Virus record (IMG/VR): IMGVR_UViG_3300038427_000656
Location: 1 to 64,000 of that record
Direction: 5' to 3' (one strand)
Origin: a virus
DNA length: 64,000 nucleotides
The position numbers were made by a program, and so were the translations under genes. A model generated the notes under the pieces. It was not told where the DNA came from and ran no database searches. It worked only from the letters and a program-made list of their open reading frames with translations. Of this stretch, positions 16,206-25,570 are shown one piece after another. Numbering within the stretch: the first letter of the stretch is position 1; each line of letters opens with the position of its first letter.

Positions 16206-16835
16206 TTATTCAATTTCAGTTAAAATATCTCTTACAATATTCTCAACCCTTTCCCATTTTTGGGTAATTGGATTTTGAATAGTGGTTTTAACACCTTCCT
16301 GAAGAGTACCCGATGGAAACATGAAGGCGCCCCTTGTACTAGGATTTGATACAAAATCAAACGCTATAAGTTCAAAATCATCTTGAACCACATCTGCATC
16401 TTCATTTATACTTTTATTGACTGTTCCCAATCCACGACTGGAAATTCCAAGTCGAATATTGGCTTTAAATAATTCCTTTAAAATATTTCCATTTGGAGTA
16501 GGTAAAACTTCAACAGTTCCCATAAGGTCATCACCTTCCCAATGTAATTCTACAACATTATGAGACACATTTTGTAAGTTTACAACTGAGCTTTCTGGAT
16601 GGTCAAGTTCTCCCAATGCTCTTCTTTCTTTTACAAAGTTTTCCTCATATTTTTTTGATTCACGAAAAAGTACATCTTTCTTATATAGCCTACCGTTTTG
16701 ATTTTTTATATTTGCTCGTTGTAAAATACCCTTGACAACCAATCGTCTTCCATCAGTACGAATAGCTTCTTCAAAGAGATTATCTTTGATAAATTCAAAG
16801 GTTATACAATCAACTAATAATTGTTTAGTATTCAT
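16206..16835 (-). CDS. 21: Prohead protease, T4 gp21 type (peptidase S77)
   Basis: 209 aa, similar to T4 gp21 (212 aa). Visible catalytic surroundings: GELDHPESS with His79, and LGISSRGLG with Ser132/Ser133, the expected His/Ser pair of this herpesvirus-like serine protease family. The enzyme matures the capsid by cutting scaffold, capsid and core proteins after L/I-x-E and then destroys itself. Located between portal-linked genes and candidate targeted cargo genes, which fits its role. Confidence 0.94.
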   Translation of the reverse strand: MNTKQLLVDCITFEFIKDNLFEEAIRTDGRRLVVKGILQRANIKNQNGRLYKKDVLFRESKKYEENFVKERRALGELDHPESSVVNLQNVSHNVVELHWEGDDLMGTVEVLPTPNGNILKELFKANIRLGISSRGLGTVNKSINEDADVVQDDFELIAFDFVSNPSTRGAFMFPSGTLQEGVKTTIQNPITQKWERVENIVRDILTEIE

Positions 16836-16836
16836 A

Positions 16837-17967
16837 TTAAACGTTCCATCCTATCTCTTTAACATATTCCAAGAGATAATATCTACCATTTTTAACTATA
16901 TCAACCGAACCTTTCGAATATTGGCCATAATACGTTTGTCGTCTCATAGCATCAATTGCAGCCAATTTTATATCTCTGTTATCTATATTATTTATCATAT
17001 GATTTTCAGGAATCAATAACTGGTACTTGATTTTGGTAGTATTTACATTTTCAGCTAATATTTTTGATGTTTTCTTTATATAAGGAAGAAAATTAACTTT
17101 TCCATTTTCATCTTTTATACTATCAGACATAAATTCTACAAGAAATATATTTAAATCTTTTTGAATCCATTCAGCTACAGGTGGAAGTTTCTTTTTCTTT
17201 TTACGATGTGGAATCTCCGGTTCTGGTTCTGCCAGCGATGGCTCTGCTGGAGCTGGTGCTTGTTTTGGCACCGTTTGTTGTGGAGCCATTGGTGCTGGCT
17301 CTTGAGTAGGAACCATTGGAACAGCCTGTGGTGGTTGTTCTTCTGGTGAGGGTGCTGATGGAGATGCTACATTTGGTTCTTCTTCATCACCAGCTTTTGG
17401 TGGTTGTTCCGCTGGTTGTTCTTGTGGTGGAACTTCTGGACCTGCTATTGGTTTTTCTTCTGCACCCGGAGCAGGTTGAGAACCTTCACTTTCAATTTTA
17501 ATATTTATACCCGGAGTTAAAAAGTATTTCTTATCATTTTGGTCGGTTGCTATCACCACATAATCCTTATACCAAAATTCTACACTAATTTTCTTAATAT
17601 TTTCTATAGTGTAATCGGTTTTTGGTTGTCCATAACCGCGTGAAGCATTAGCAACAACAGTTTTGTTCAAAAGTCTTTTGTTCATTTTATCCAAAAGAAC
17701 CTTCTTAGCATCAGATTCAGCCTTGTTCTTTTTATCCTCAAATGCCCTAAAATCACGAGTGAAATCATATTCCGATGGGTCTTCCGGTTCAGGTGATGTT
17801 TCTGCAGGTGGAGGGGTTGGTGGTACCTCTTCTGCCGCAGCACCGCCTGCGCTCATACCTGCGGGAAGAACAGGAGCAGGCACAGGAGTAGCCGGGCTTG
17901 CCATTGGTGGCTGTGGAGCCTGTTCAGTTAAATTCAACAAATTTCTTAATTTAATTTTCTTACTCAT
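16837..17967 (-). CDS. Pro-rich candidate prohead core protein with targeting-like N-terminus
   Basis: 376 aa. Starts MSKKIKLRNLLNLTEQAP, ending in L-T-E like a protease-cut leader. Residues ~15-60 and 165-255 are very rich in Pro, Ala and Glu (for example EEQPPQAVPMVPTQEPAP). A small domain at ~75-165 contains SEYDFTRDFRAFEDKK and VVIATDQNDKKYFLTPG; a C-terminal domain at ~260-376 includes PVAEWIQKDLNIFLVEF. The gene directly precedes the protease. Probably a head or core component. Confidence 0.75.
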   Translation of the reverse strand: MSKKIKLRNLLNLTEQAPQPPMASPATPVPAPVLPAGMSAGGAAAEEVPPTPPPAETSPEPEDPSEYDFTRDFRAFEDKKNKAESDAKKVLLDKMNKRLLNKTVVANASRGYGQPKTDYTIENIKKISVEFWYKDYVVIATDQNDKKYFLTPGINIKIESEGSQPAPGAEEKPIAGPEVPPQEQPAEQPPKAGDEEEPNVASPSAPSPEEQPPQAVPMVPTQEPAPMAPQQTVPKQAPAPAEPSLAEPEPEIPHRKKKKKLPPVAEWIQKDLNIFLVEFMSDSIKDENGKVNFLPYIKKTSKILAENVNTTKIKYQLLIPENHMINNIDNRDIKLAAIDAMRRQTYYGQYSKGSVDIVKNGRYYLLEYVKEIGWNV

Positions 17968-17968
17968 A

Positions 17969-20020
17969 TTACTTCACCTTCTCTAAAATACTTTCTACTA
18001 CTTTAAATCCTAACTTTTTAGTTACATCTAATGCTCTTTGACTACCACTTTTCTTTTTAGAAAATGCAAATGGTGTAGCATATCCAGCTATAGCACCCGT
18101 TGCTGTCATTTCCTGAATATTTTCTTCTTCCTCTGGAGGAAAATTTCTAACTGTTTTAAGAGTTGGTACAAATTTCTCTTGCTCTTCATCCCATACTTCA
18201 AAAGGATTATTTATACCATGAAATCTTATAAATTTTCTTTCCCATCTTGGTGGCCCCAAAATAATTTCAAACACAATATCAGTAGGAGTAATTTTATATA
18301 ATACTTTAATATTTTCAATATTTCCTACAGGGACCTTAAAAAATCTAGAAGCTGCATTTCTTACTTTTTTAATTATAGAATAATCCATTCCTAACCTATG
18401 GAGTCCTGACCTATGTATTTCTTCTAATTTTTTTCTCGATTCCAATTCTCTTGCTTTTAAATATTTTTTTAAATCTCCCACGGTTTTTACTGTACCACCC
18501 TTTATTTCATTCATAATTTGATTTTTAACAAATTCAATATCTGCATCTTTTAGTCTTGGATTATGTGCTTTTATCAAATCAAGCATCATATTTATGTTAT
18601 CTTGTGTTATCTCTATTTTCTCCCACTCACCACCACCAGCGTAAATGTTAGAACCACGGTTAATTATACGGTTTAATAACATATAAATAAAAGCAATACC
18701 CCCTACTGCGGCAGCCGTAGTCAAACCTACACCAATTTCAGAAAGACCAGAAATTCTTTTTGACCTAACACCACTTTCCATATCATCTTGATACTTTCCA
18801 TCAGGACCGATTTTTTCTCTTATTTTCTTTTTAAACACATATGGAGTAGCATATCCACCAACTGCACCCATTTGTTCCTCATAATCTTCTGGTTCAATCG
18901 GTTCATCCACATCTGCTTGAGTATATGGTCTAAGAATTTCTGGACGATATTTTGATAGTTTCTGCTTTCTACATTTATCACACGCTCTTACCAAAGGAAT
19001 ACCCTGACCATCACGTTCCCATTTACTAGGTAATCCACTACCACAGTCGCATGTTCTTTCCTCATTTTCTTCTGCAACGTTCACAGCTTTCATTGTGCCA
19101 CCAAGACCCACATCAGCTGCTAAGTCGGCTCTCGTAGTCATTTTTTCATGAATAATAGGAGTAGCAGATACTTTTCCATTTACAGAACCATCTGGTCCAA
19201 TTATTACTTCATCACTGGCAAATCTACCACCCGATTTAGTCATAATAACATTTATAGTTCTGTCACTTATAGGCGACGTAGATTTTATATGATACCCTCT
19301 CCTTTCAAAATGATTAACTGCTCTTGTTTGTGATGATGTTTGTTTACTCAATTCATGTAAAGAAACTCCACGTTCAGAACCTCCAGCGCCACCACCAACA
19401 AAACTAAGATATTTACTAAGATTTATATGTGGCTCATTAATACTTCCATCTGGTTTTATATTTGCAACTCTTGTTACTGGACTACCAAGCTTCCCTTTAT
19501 GTCTTATGAGAATTATACCTACGCCATCTGATGTTGGATAAGTATTTCTAAGAATAAATCCTATTTTTTTCAATGTGTTAATAGCTCGTTTCTGAGTTAT
19601 TGTAGCTTGATGAATATCTGGACCAACACCAAGTATCTCATTCAATATAGCTTTTTCTACCATATTTTTAATCCGAAATTTAAGATGTAATTTTTTTTCA
19701 ACAATAGAAAAATCTAAACCTCCACCCGTAAGGCTCATAGGAATATCAGATGCAGCCTTTCCAGTCACAGAACCATTAGGATTTACTAATGCTTCTTCAT
19801 GGCCATATTTTCCACCCGATTTATCCATAATAACTATTACAGTTTTACCTGTTGTATCTGCAGGCATTGTGGATGTAACACGATAATTAAGTTTTTCCAA
19901 ATATTGCACAACTCCCTTCTGTTGTGGTGTTTGTTTATTTAACTCACTAGGAGAAACCCATCGTCCTAATTGTTCTTCAACCACATTTTTAATCAATGAT
20001 TGGAATTGAGATTTTTTCAC
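17969..20020 (-). CDS. Large repeat protein with zinc site and one membrane-like segment
   Basis: 683 aa, GTG start at 20020 giving MKKSQFQSLIKNVVEEQLG. Three copies of a ~60-residue domain at about 32-90, 138-198 and 228-288: each has Q-K/R-A/G-V-N, a strand such as VIVIMDKSGGKYG, and NPNGSVTG or a close variant. At 324-350 CDCGSG and CDKC form a four-Cys site followed by LSKYRPEIL and DVDEPIEPED, a module I recall as a separate small phage protein. Residues ~429-452 are hydrophobic. The motif GYATPxxF occurs twice (389-396, 646-653). Candidate head-packaged or core protein; function unknown. Confidence 0.78.
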   Translation of the reverse strand: MKKSQFQSLIKNVVEEQLGRWVSPSELNKQTPQQKGVVQYLEKLNYRVTSTMPADTTGKTVIVIMDKSGGKYGHEEALVNPNGSVTGKAASDIPMSLTGGGLDFSIVEKKLHLKFRIKNMVEKAILNEILGVGPDIHQATITQKRAINTLKKIGFILRNTYPTSDGVGIILIRHKGKLGSPVTRVANIKPDGSINEPHINLSKYLSFVGGGAGGSERGVSLHELSKQTSSQTRAVNHFERRGYHIKSTSPISDRTINVIMTKSGGRFASDEVIIGPDGSVNGKVSATPIIHEKMTTRADLAADVGLGGTMKAVNVAEENEERTCDCGSGLPSKWERDGQGIPLVRACDKCRKQKLSKYRPEILRPYTQADVDEPIEPEDYEEQMGAVGGYATPYVFKKKIREKIGPDGKYQDDMESGVRSKRISGLSEIGVGLTTAAAVGGIAFIYMLLNRIINRGSNIYAGGGEWEKIEITQDNINMMLDLIKAHNPRLKDADIEFVKNQIMNEIKGGTVKTVGDLKKYLKARELESRKKLEEIHRSGLHRLGMDYSIIKKVRNAASRFFKVPVGNIENIKVLYKITPTDIVFEIILGPPRWERKFIRFHGINNPFEVWDEEQEKFVPTLKTVRNFPPEEEENIQEMTATGAIAGYATPFAFSKKKSGSQRALDVTKKLGFKVVESILEKVK

Positions 20021-20025
20021 TTTTT

Positions 20026-20898
20026 TTAAAGTTGATTTTTAATTTCTTTCAAAAGTTCATAAGAAAGTAAAACAACCATAACTTGATTATCCTTTACTAT
20101 TTTATTTGGTAATGGTTTTACTTTATTCAGTTGACGAACAACTTCGTTGATTTTTATTCTTATTACATCATTATCCTTAATTTTTGATGATAATTCACAC
20201 AATTGTTTCTTTACATTATCCACTTCTTTTACAATATATTCACCAAGCGAATTAGTATTGGAAATATTGTTAATATATTCACGAAGAACATTCTTTTGAT
20301 TTTCATCTAAATCTTTATATTTCTTATTCATACCTTCGACCAATATACGATAAGATAAAAGACGAACATCTTCATTTTGTTGTGCATAAAACTTAAGAAT
20401 ATCCTCTTCACCAGATTTCTTCGGTCTATCAACAATGTTTTCAATAATACACGTTTTTGCTTGATAAACTTCTTTTGCATCAAATTTCAAATCTTTGGAA
20501 GAATCATCTTCAAATAGTTTGAATATGGAAGCTAAAGTCCTATAATTTTTAATATTTGCTTTTAAAAAATCGTTAATTGGATAAAGTTCCTTAATTTCCT
20601 TAATTAATTCGTATTTTTCCCTCGCTAATTTAGCGTTACTAAGTTTTTTTCGTTGTTCTACAATAACCGACAAAAATCTATCCGCATGGTGCTCATCCTT
20701 GATTTTTTCAGACAAAAGAAAATTATAAAGACGCCATTCTCGGCCCAATTCGGTGTTTTCTTTAAAGTATTTAAAAAGTAAATCTTTAGCTTCCGACTCA
20801 TCTTTACCAGCAATAATATCTGCTGTCACTTGTCGTGTCAACAATTCAAACAAAATACCTGTATTTCTAAACTTTGAGTGGCGCATTTTCTTAGGCAT
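20026..20898 (-). CDS. Conserved helical protein between portal and protease genes
   Basis: 290 aa; ATG at 20898 with AAAGG 9 bases upstream. Starts MPKKMRHSKFRNTGILFELL, then TRQVTADIIAGKDESEA; almost entirely alpha-helical. I believe similar proteins with the RNTGILFELL start occur in other environmental T4-like phages near the portal gene, but no function is known to me. Position suggests a prohead core or portal-associated protein, comparable to where T4 has gp67/gp68. Confidence 0.78.
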   Translation of the reverse strand: MPKKMRHSKFRNTGILFELLTRQVTADIIAGKDESEAKDLLFKYFKENTELGREWRLYNFLLSEKIKDEHHADRFLSVIVEQRKKLSNAKLAREKYELIKEIKELYPINDFLKANIKNYRTLASIFKLFEDDSSKDLKFDAKEVYQAKTCIIENIVDRPKKSGEEDILKFYAQQNEDVRLLSYRILVEGMNKKYKDLDENQKNVLREYINNISNTNSLGEYIVKEVDNVKKQLCELSSKIKDNDVIRIKINEVVRQLNKVKPLPNKIVKDNQVMVVLLSYELLKEIKNQL

Positions 20899-20917
20899 AT
20901 ATTCAACCTTTACACTT

Positions 20918-20928
20918 ATTTATAAATA
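20918..20928 (-). promoter_or_regulatory. TATTTATAAATA element upstream of the 290-aa protein
   Basis: Partly palindromic, giving TATTTATA on both strands, 20-30 bases before the ATG at 20898. Lies between the portal stop and the next gene. Confidence 0.4.
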
Positions 20929-20959
20929 TGATGTGAACATATGAAAATGTATTATTTCA

Positions 20960-23041
20960 TTATTCATCAATTATGTTATCTTCATCAAGCATTGACTTGC
21001 TTCCTGTTGTCGTTGCTTCCTTAATTAATTCCTTTTTTTCTCTTTTTGATTTATCCAAATAAGAGTTAAGATTCTTAATCAAACTACTTCTTTGAAGTGT
21101 TTCAAGACTGAATGGAGAATTCTTTGCCCATTTTGGTGTCAGAGAATTACTACTTTTTCTCGGTTTTCTTTTATTTTCCAAATCACCGAGGGGGTCTTCT
21201 CCAAAACGGTGTTGTTTGCGAGCATCATGTTCCCCTTCTTGCGACGGCCTTTCATAATCTTCAGCATGTTCACCATGTTCCTCTTCTATACTTCCAGTAT
21301 TATTGATAGCCATTTGATTCCATTTAGCATAATTAGTATCTCCTTTAATCTTTGCTTCTTGTAACGGTGGTAATACGCCAGCTCCACCGCCTCCTACTGG
21401 AGGTCCCAGTTCAGGTAATCCACCGACACCAGCTCCGCCTAGTTCAGGTAATCCGCCGCCGCCCAATTCAGGCAATCCTCCACCACCCGGTGGAAGACCT
21501 TCAGCTTTTGGATTAATTTTCTGAAATGGTTTAGCAGGGTCATTACCCTCTTCTTCAATGGATTTAAATCTCCACACCTGTTTGGAATCCTCAACAATCT
21601 GGTCAAGTAATTCTTCTGAATCATCTTTGGACAAATTAAAGACGTTTTTGTAAATCCATTGCTTAGAAAATAATTTAGCTTCCATCATATTTTTAGCCAA
21701 TTCCGTTTTATTTCCCCAAACTTCAATCTTTTCCTTCTCAAAAATCGTTGATGGATTAGTAAGTTCAAGTTTAAAATTTACCAAACTTTCATCACGATAT
21801 CCTTGTGAATACAAATGAACAATAGCAATTTTTTCAAGTTCTGATATAAGAACTCTTTGAATACGTTGAATAGTTCTAGCAAATCTTACATCTTCTGATG
21901 CTAATGTAGCTTTACCTGAAAGTTCTTCTTCATAACCTAAGAAAGCTTTAGGAATCTTTAATGCTGCCATTAATTTGTTACGTAAATATTGAATATCATC
22001 AATACCCGTCCATTCTATACCACTCAAAGTTTCAATAGAAGTTCCACTATCACTACCACGAACAGGCAAAATATAGTCTTCCGTCATATTTTGAAGATTA
22101 AATCTGAGATTATAATCTCCTGTTTGAGGGTCAACATATGGAACTCTCTTTAACTTAGTTACCTGCTTTTCTATAAAAGAATCAATATCTTGTGGAGGAA
22201 TGTTACCTACATCCAACTTGAAAATACGTCTTTCTGGAGCACGCATAATACGATTAATCAACATAGCGTCTTCCATTAAAGATAATTGCTTCCAAACACG
22301 GCGTGCTCCTTCAATCATAGCTTTACCATAAGGAAGGAAGTTTGAATCAGAAAGTAATCTAAAATGAGCACACTCAAAAAATTCCAATGTTTCAACTTGT
22401 GACGTATCGGTTGGTCTTATTTGAAACTTTACATAATTTTTATTAAGTGGGTCTGTATTTTCAAGCCGTTCAACATTATAGGAAGAAATTGGTTCAATCT
22501 GATAAACACCATATTCAGGCGAAATATATAAGCGCATGTAAAAATCACCATATTTAGCCATATTCCTTGTCCAAGACCAAAGATTATGTTCAATATTTAG
22601 AACATCATAAAAAAGATTAGTAAGAATACCCTTTATATTTTCATCTTCAGCATGAACAACTAAAATTTTTCCCAATTCATTAACAGTTAACGATTCATCT
22701 GCGTAAATATCCAAAGCTGATGCGATAATAGGGTCCATATCCATCGTATCATAATCTCTAAAAAGGTCAATACGAGCTGCTTGGTAAGCTAGAGAAAAAT
22801 CTCTAGTGTAAGCATTATAAGCTGTAGAACGAACACGATTAAAACGGTCACGCAAACTGTTTCTATCAGTTGCGTACATCAAATCGCTGGTATCCTTTAC
22901 TTTAAGTTTTTTACCACCAACGTTACGAACTACAACGCCTGAAGAAAACAACTTCTTTAAACGCGCAAATAAAGACTTTTGCTTTATGTCAACTTCGTCA
23001 TTATCTACTCTTACTTCTGGTCTTAGAGGTGAATCAGGCAT
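20960..23041 (-). CDS. 20: Portal protein, T4 gp20 type
   Basis: 693 aa (T4 gp20 is 524). The conserved core is clear: DPIIASALDIYADESL near residue 100, WSWTRNMAKYGDFYMRLYI, then RVWKQLSLMEDAMLINRIMR and RAPERRIFKLDVGNIPP, and AFLGYEEELSGKATLASEDV, all gp20 signatures. The C-terminal ~170 residues are an added Gly/Pro/Leu-rich linker (GGGGLPELGG repeats) plus a charged helical tail. Forms the dodecameric ring for DNA entry and head-tail joining. Start supported by AAAAGGA before the ATG. Confidence 0.96.
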   Translation of the reverse strand: MPDSPLRPEVRVDNDEVDIKQKSLFARLKKLFSSGVVVRNVGGKKLKVKDTSDLMYATDRNSLRDRFNRVRSTAYNAYTRDFSLAYQAARIDLFRDYDTMDMDPIIASALDIYADESLTVNELGKILVVHAEDENIKGILTNLFYDVLNIEHNLWSWTRNMAKYGDFYMRLYISPEYGVYQIEPISSYNVERLENTDPLNKNYVKFQIRPTDTSQVETLEFFECAHFRLLSDSNFLPYGKAMIEGARRVWKQLSLMEDAMLINRIMRAPERRIFKLDVGNIPPQDIDSFIEKQVTKLKRVPYVDPQTGDYNLRFNLQNMTEDYILPVRGSDSGTSIETLSGIEWTGIDDIQYLRNKLMAALKIPKAFLGYEEELSGKATLASEDVRFARTIQRIQRVLISELEKIAIVHLYSQGYRDESLVNFKLELTNPSTIFEKEKIEVWGNKTELAKNMMEAKLFSKQWIYKNVFNLSKDDSEELLDQIVEDSKQVWRFKSIEEEGNDPAKPFQKINPKAEGLPPGGGGLPELGGGGLPELGGAGVGGLPELGPPVGGGGAGVLPPLQEAKIKGDTNYAKWNQMAINNTGSIEEEHGEHAEDYERPSQEGEHDARKQHRFGEDPLGDLENKRKPRKSSNSLTPKWAKNSPFSLETLQRSSLIKNLNSYLDKSKREKKELIKEATTTGSKSMLDEDNIIDE

Positions 23042-23053
23042 ATTATCCTTTTA

Positions 23054-23257
23054 TTATTTCAATGTAATTTTTAATTCTTTTTTAACTTCTAAAGTCATCC
23101 CAAATTTTTCAGGATTTATCACAGATTGATATAATTCATATAAAGAATCTTTTAATGCATCTTTACCGTGAAATTTCTCAATATCTTCCAAACATTCTAA
23201 AGTGATTTTAGATTTAGAATATGGGCTTATCAATACTAACGTGTTATCTTTTGTCAT
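23054..23257 (-). CDS. 67-aa unknown protein between terminase and portal
   Basis: Starts MTKDNTLVLISPYSKSKITL and is mainly helical afterwards. Short spacing on both sides (12 and 20 bases) shows it belongs to the packaging operon. A TATTTATG variant element precedes the start. No family recognised. Confidence 0.68.
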   Translation of the reverse strand: MTKDNTLVLISPYSKSKITLECLEDIEKFHGKDALKDSLYELYQSVINPEKFGMTLEVKKELKITLK

Positions 23258-23277
23258 AATACATAAATATGTTCAAT

Positions 23278-24891
23278 TTATCGTAATAACCAAGTTAAGG
23301 ATTCAACATCACCCGGTCTTTTACCAAATTTCATTTGCCATTGGTCACGACCTGTTGATTGGACTTTAGCAGTATAAATGGGAGTTCTATCTTCATTTTT
23401 ATTGATGTGTATTTTATCTAACATATTTTTTGTTAAAACCATTTTTTCATTTCTAAGTCTTAAAGCTGTATCTCTTACCCACAATCCCATACCCAATGCC
23501 AAAACTAAATCATCATTATAATTTTGAGCTGCTTGTGCCTTTCCATTTTCCCAAATAAAAGTTTTTAATTCATTAATCAATCTGATAGAATGAATAATAA
23601 CCAACTTTTCTCTAAAATATTCCTCTATCTTTGAAACTAATAATGGTCTTGTTTTAATTGTTGTAGAAAATCCCGGAAGTAATTTAGCTTCATCACGATT
23701 ATATCTATTTGACATATTATGATAGACATCTGCTATCTTCGGGTCATTAGTATTAGAATAAAATGTATTTTTATATTGGCGGTCAATAATTTGTTGAAGA
23801 ACGGCCCAACCAATATTTTCACGTTCAACAATCAGAAGTGCATCATTATATTCGGTAGCTAGATACACTAACATATTGCCAAATTCTCTTGTACCTATTT
23901 GGTCTTGAAATTCTACAACTTGTTCCAAGGTTTCTATATCAAACACATGAGCTGCAGAAAAATCAGACCCATCACCACGAGCTACGTCAGCACATACAAG
24001 ATAATCTTTGCCTTGCATTGGTTCTTCAAATATCCATAAAGCTTCTCCACTTCTTGCTTCTTTCCTATCTCTTACCATTTCTGGATTTTCTTCGTACCAT
24101 TTAAGTGTTATTAAATCTACAACGTTTGCTCCTGATGATAGAAAATCTCCATCACATTCCTGACTAGCAAGTTTAGCACCAAGTTGTTTGGTTTGCTCAT
24201 CTCTCCATTTTTGGTCACGTTCTGGGTGAAGATTCCACGAAAGTCTCAATGTTTTAAAATCGTTTTTCTTCCTTTCGGCATCCACCCACATTTTATGAAA
24301 CCAATTACCAACACCATTCGGGGTTGAAAGAACAATAGCTTTACCACCGGTTGATAAGGTATTATAAGATGATGCCCATATAGTTTCACTCTCTTCAATA
24401 AAAGCTGCTTCATCAATAATCAAAAGAGACAATGCTTTTGAACGACCAGCATCCTTAGCTGATGACGTAGCTGCAACCTGAGAACCATTTGCAAATCTAA
24501 GAGACATATAATTATTTGTGGTTTCCTTTACTTTTAACCACGATGGCAAATGCTCATTAGCAAAACGAACTTTGGTGATAATTTCCTTTGAAACTTCCTG
24601 TTTTATTGAAATAATTAAAATATTTTTATCACTATTAAAAATGGACATCCATAAAGAATATGCTGCAATTAAAGTGGTGATACCCAATTGTCTTGATTTA
24701 AGTATAAGAATATATCGGTGTAAATCAAACTCCTTAAGTGTGTCTTCTTGAAATGGATATAAATCAAAAAGTATAGTTCCTCTCGTTGGATGCTGTATTT
24801 TTACATATTTTCGCATGAAATATGCAGGGTCTTCCATGCACTTCTTTGTCTCTTCTTTTATTATATCTCTTAATGTAGGTTGATTTACCAT
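23278..24891 (-). CDS. 17: Terminase large subunit, T4 gp17 type
   Basis: 537 aa. ATPase part: LILKSRQLGITTL at 62-74, where the usual P-loop Lys before T is Ile and a Lys stands just before SRQLG, a deviant Walker A of the kind seen in terminases; Walker B LSLLIIDEAAF; coupling motif VLSTPNGVGN. Nuclease part: LVCADVARGDGSDFSA (first Asp), then LLIVERENIGW and the final NDDLVLALGMG, the RNase-H-like acidic residues. It pumps and cuts DNA at the portal. Encoded directly upstream of the portal gene. Confidence 0.96.
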   Translation of the reverse strand: MVNQPTLRDIIKEETKKCMEDPAYFMRKYVKIQHPTRGTILFDLYPFQEDTLKEFDLHRYILILKSRQLGITTLIAAYSLWMSIFNSDKNILIISIKQEVSKEIITKVRFANEHLPSWLKVKETTNNYMSLRFANGSQVAATSSAKDAGRSKALSLLIIDEAAFIEESETIWASSYNTLSTGGKAIVLSTPNGVGNWFHKMWVDAERKKNDFKTLRLSWNLHPERDQKWRDEQTKQLGAKLASQECDGDFLSSGANVVDLITLKWYEENPEMVRDRKEARSGEALWIFEEPMQGKDYLVCADVARGDGSDFSAAHVFDIETLEQVVEFQDQIGTREFGNMLVYLATEYNDALLIVERENIGWAVLQQIIDRQYKNTFYSNTNDPKIADVYHNMSNRYNRDEAKLLPGFSTTIKTRPLLVSKIEEYFREKLVIIHSIRLINELKTFIWENGKAQAAQNYNDDLVLALGMGLWVRDTALRLRNEKMVLTKNMLDKIHINKNEDRTPIYTAKVQSTGRDQWQMKFGKRPGDVESLTWLLR

Positions 24892-24892
24892 A

Positions 24893-25507
24893 TTATTTTT
24901 TCAATTCAGATTCAAGTGTAGTTATTTCTTTTTCCATTTTTTCTAATTCTCCGTTGACTTTTATCAAGTCTTCCTCTGCGGCTTTCAACCATTGTGGATT
25001 ACATTTACCTGTCCAAGTCATTATTTCACCATTAGATAAAACATCACCCATTTTACCTGAATCATTTTTAAGAAAGTTGATTGAGTCTATAACTTTTTCT
25101 TTAAAATCTTCTAACACACCTTGTTTATTCTTAAGCAATTTCATCTTTTCATAATTTTTCCACTGTCCATTGATACGATAATCCATTTCTTCTATTTGAA
25201 GACAATCATAACATTTGCCTGTTCTTGGAAATACTTTCTGGTCTAGCCTATCTCCATATGCTCTAACATTTGTGCCACAAATAGAACATCGAGATAATTC
25301 GTTAAGTTTGTCAAGTATTGGGGTGTCAGTTGAACTTAATTGAACTTTATATCCATTCTTTTTTTGCCATTTATTTCCTCTGGAGTCTTTCCATATCTCG
25401 CCTTCTTTTCTTTGAGAAATATTTGGTTCATAACCAACCTGAATAAATGGATTTTCACCATCTAATACTTGCTGTATAGTTTCATAATTCCATTTTCGTC
25501 TAGCCAT
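24893..25507 (-). CDS. Zinc-ribbon coiled-coil protein next to terminase
   Basis: 204 aa, stop 1 base from the terminase start. N-terminal basic domain (MARRKWNYETIQQVLDGENP, with KWQKKNGYKV), a zinc ribbon CSIC plus CYDC at about residues 73-100, and a C-terminal coiled coil (DLIKVNGELEKMEKEITTLE). T4 has the small terminase gene in this place; the coiled coil and location make a small-terminase role possible, but there is no sequence match I can point to. Start has AAAAGGA. Confidence 0.72.
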   Translation of the reverse strand: MARRKWNYETIQQVLDGENPFIQVGYEPNISQRKEGEIWKDSRGNKWQKKNGYKVQLSSTDTPILDKLNELSRCSICGTNVRAYGDRLDQKVFPRTGKCYDCLQIEEMDYRINGQWKNYEKMKLLKNKQGVLEDFKEKVIDSINFLKNDSGKMGDVLSNGEIMTWTGKCNPQWLKAAEEDLIKVNGELEKMEKEITTLESELKK

Positions 25508-25556
25508 AATATATTCCTTTTATATTACATAGTTTACAAAAAATTTTCATAATATT

Positions 25557-25564
25557 TATAAATA
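25557..25564 (-). promoter_or_regulatory. TATTTATA element upstream of the packaging operon
   Basis: Coding-strand TATTTATA about 50 bases before the ATG at 25507, in the 63-base gap after the preceding gene. Possible late promoter for the terminase-portal operon. Confidence 0.4.
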
Positions 25565-25570
25565 AAGTCT

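Noticed and set aside
23278-24891. Terminase possibly inactive because the P-loop Lys is replaced by Ile (SRQLGIT)
   Set aside because: A Lys directly before SRQLG matches the deviant Walker A known from terminases, and all other motifs are intact.
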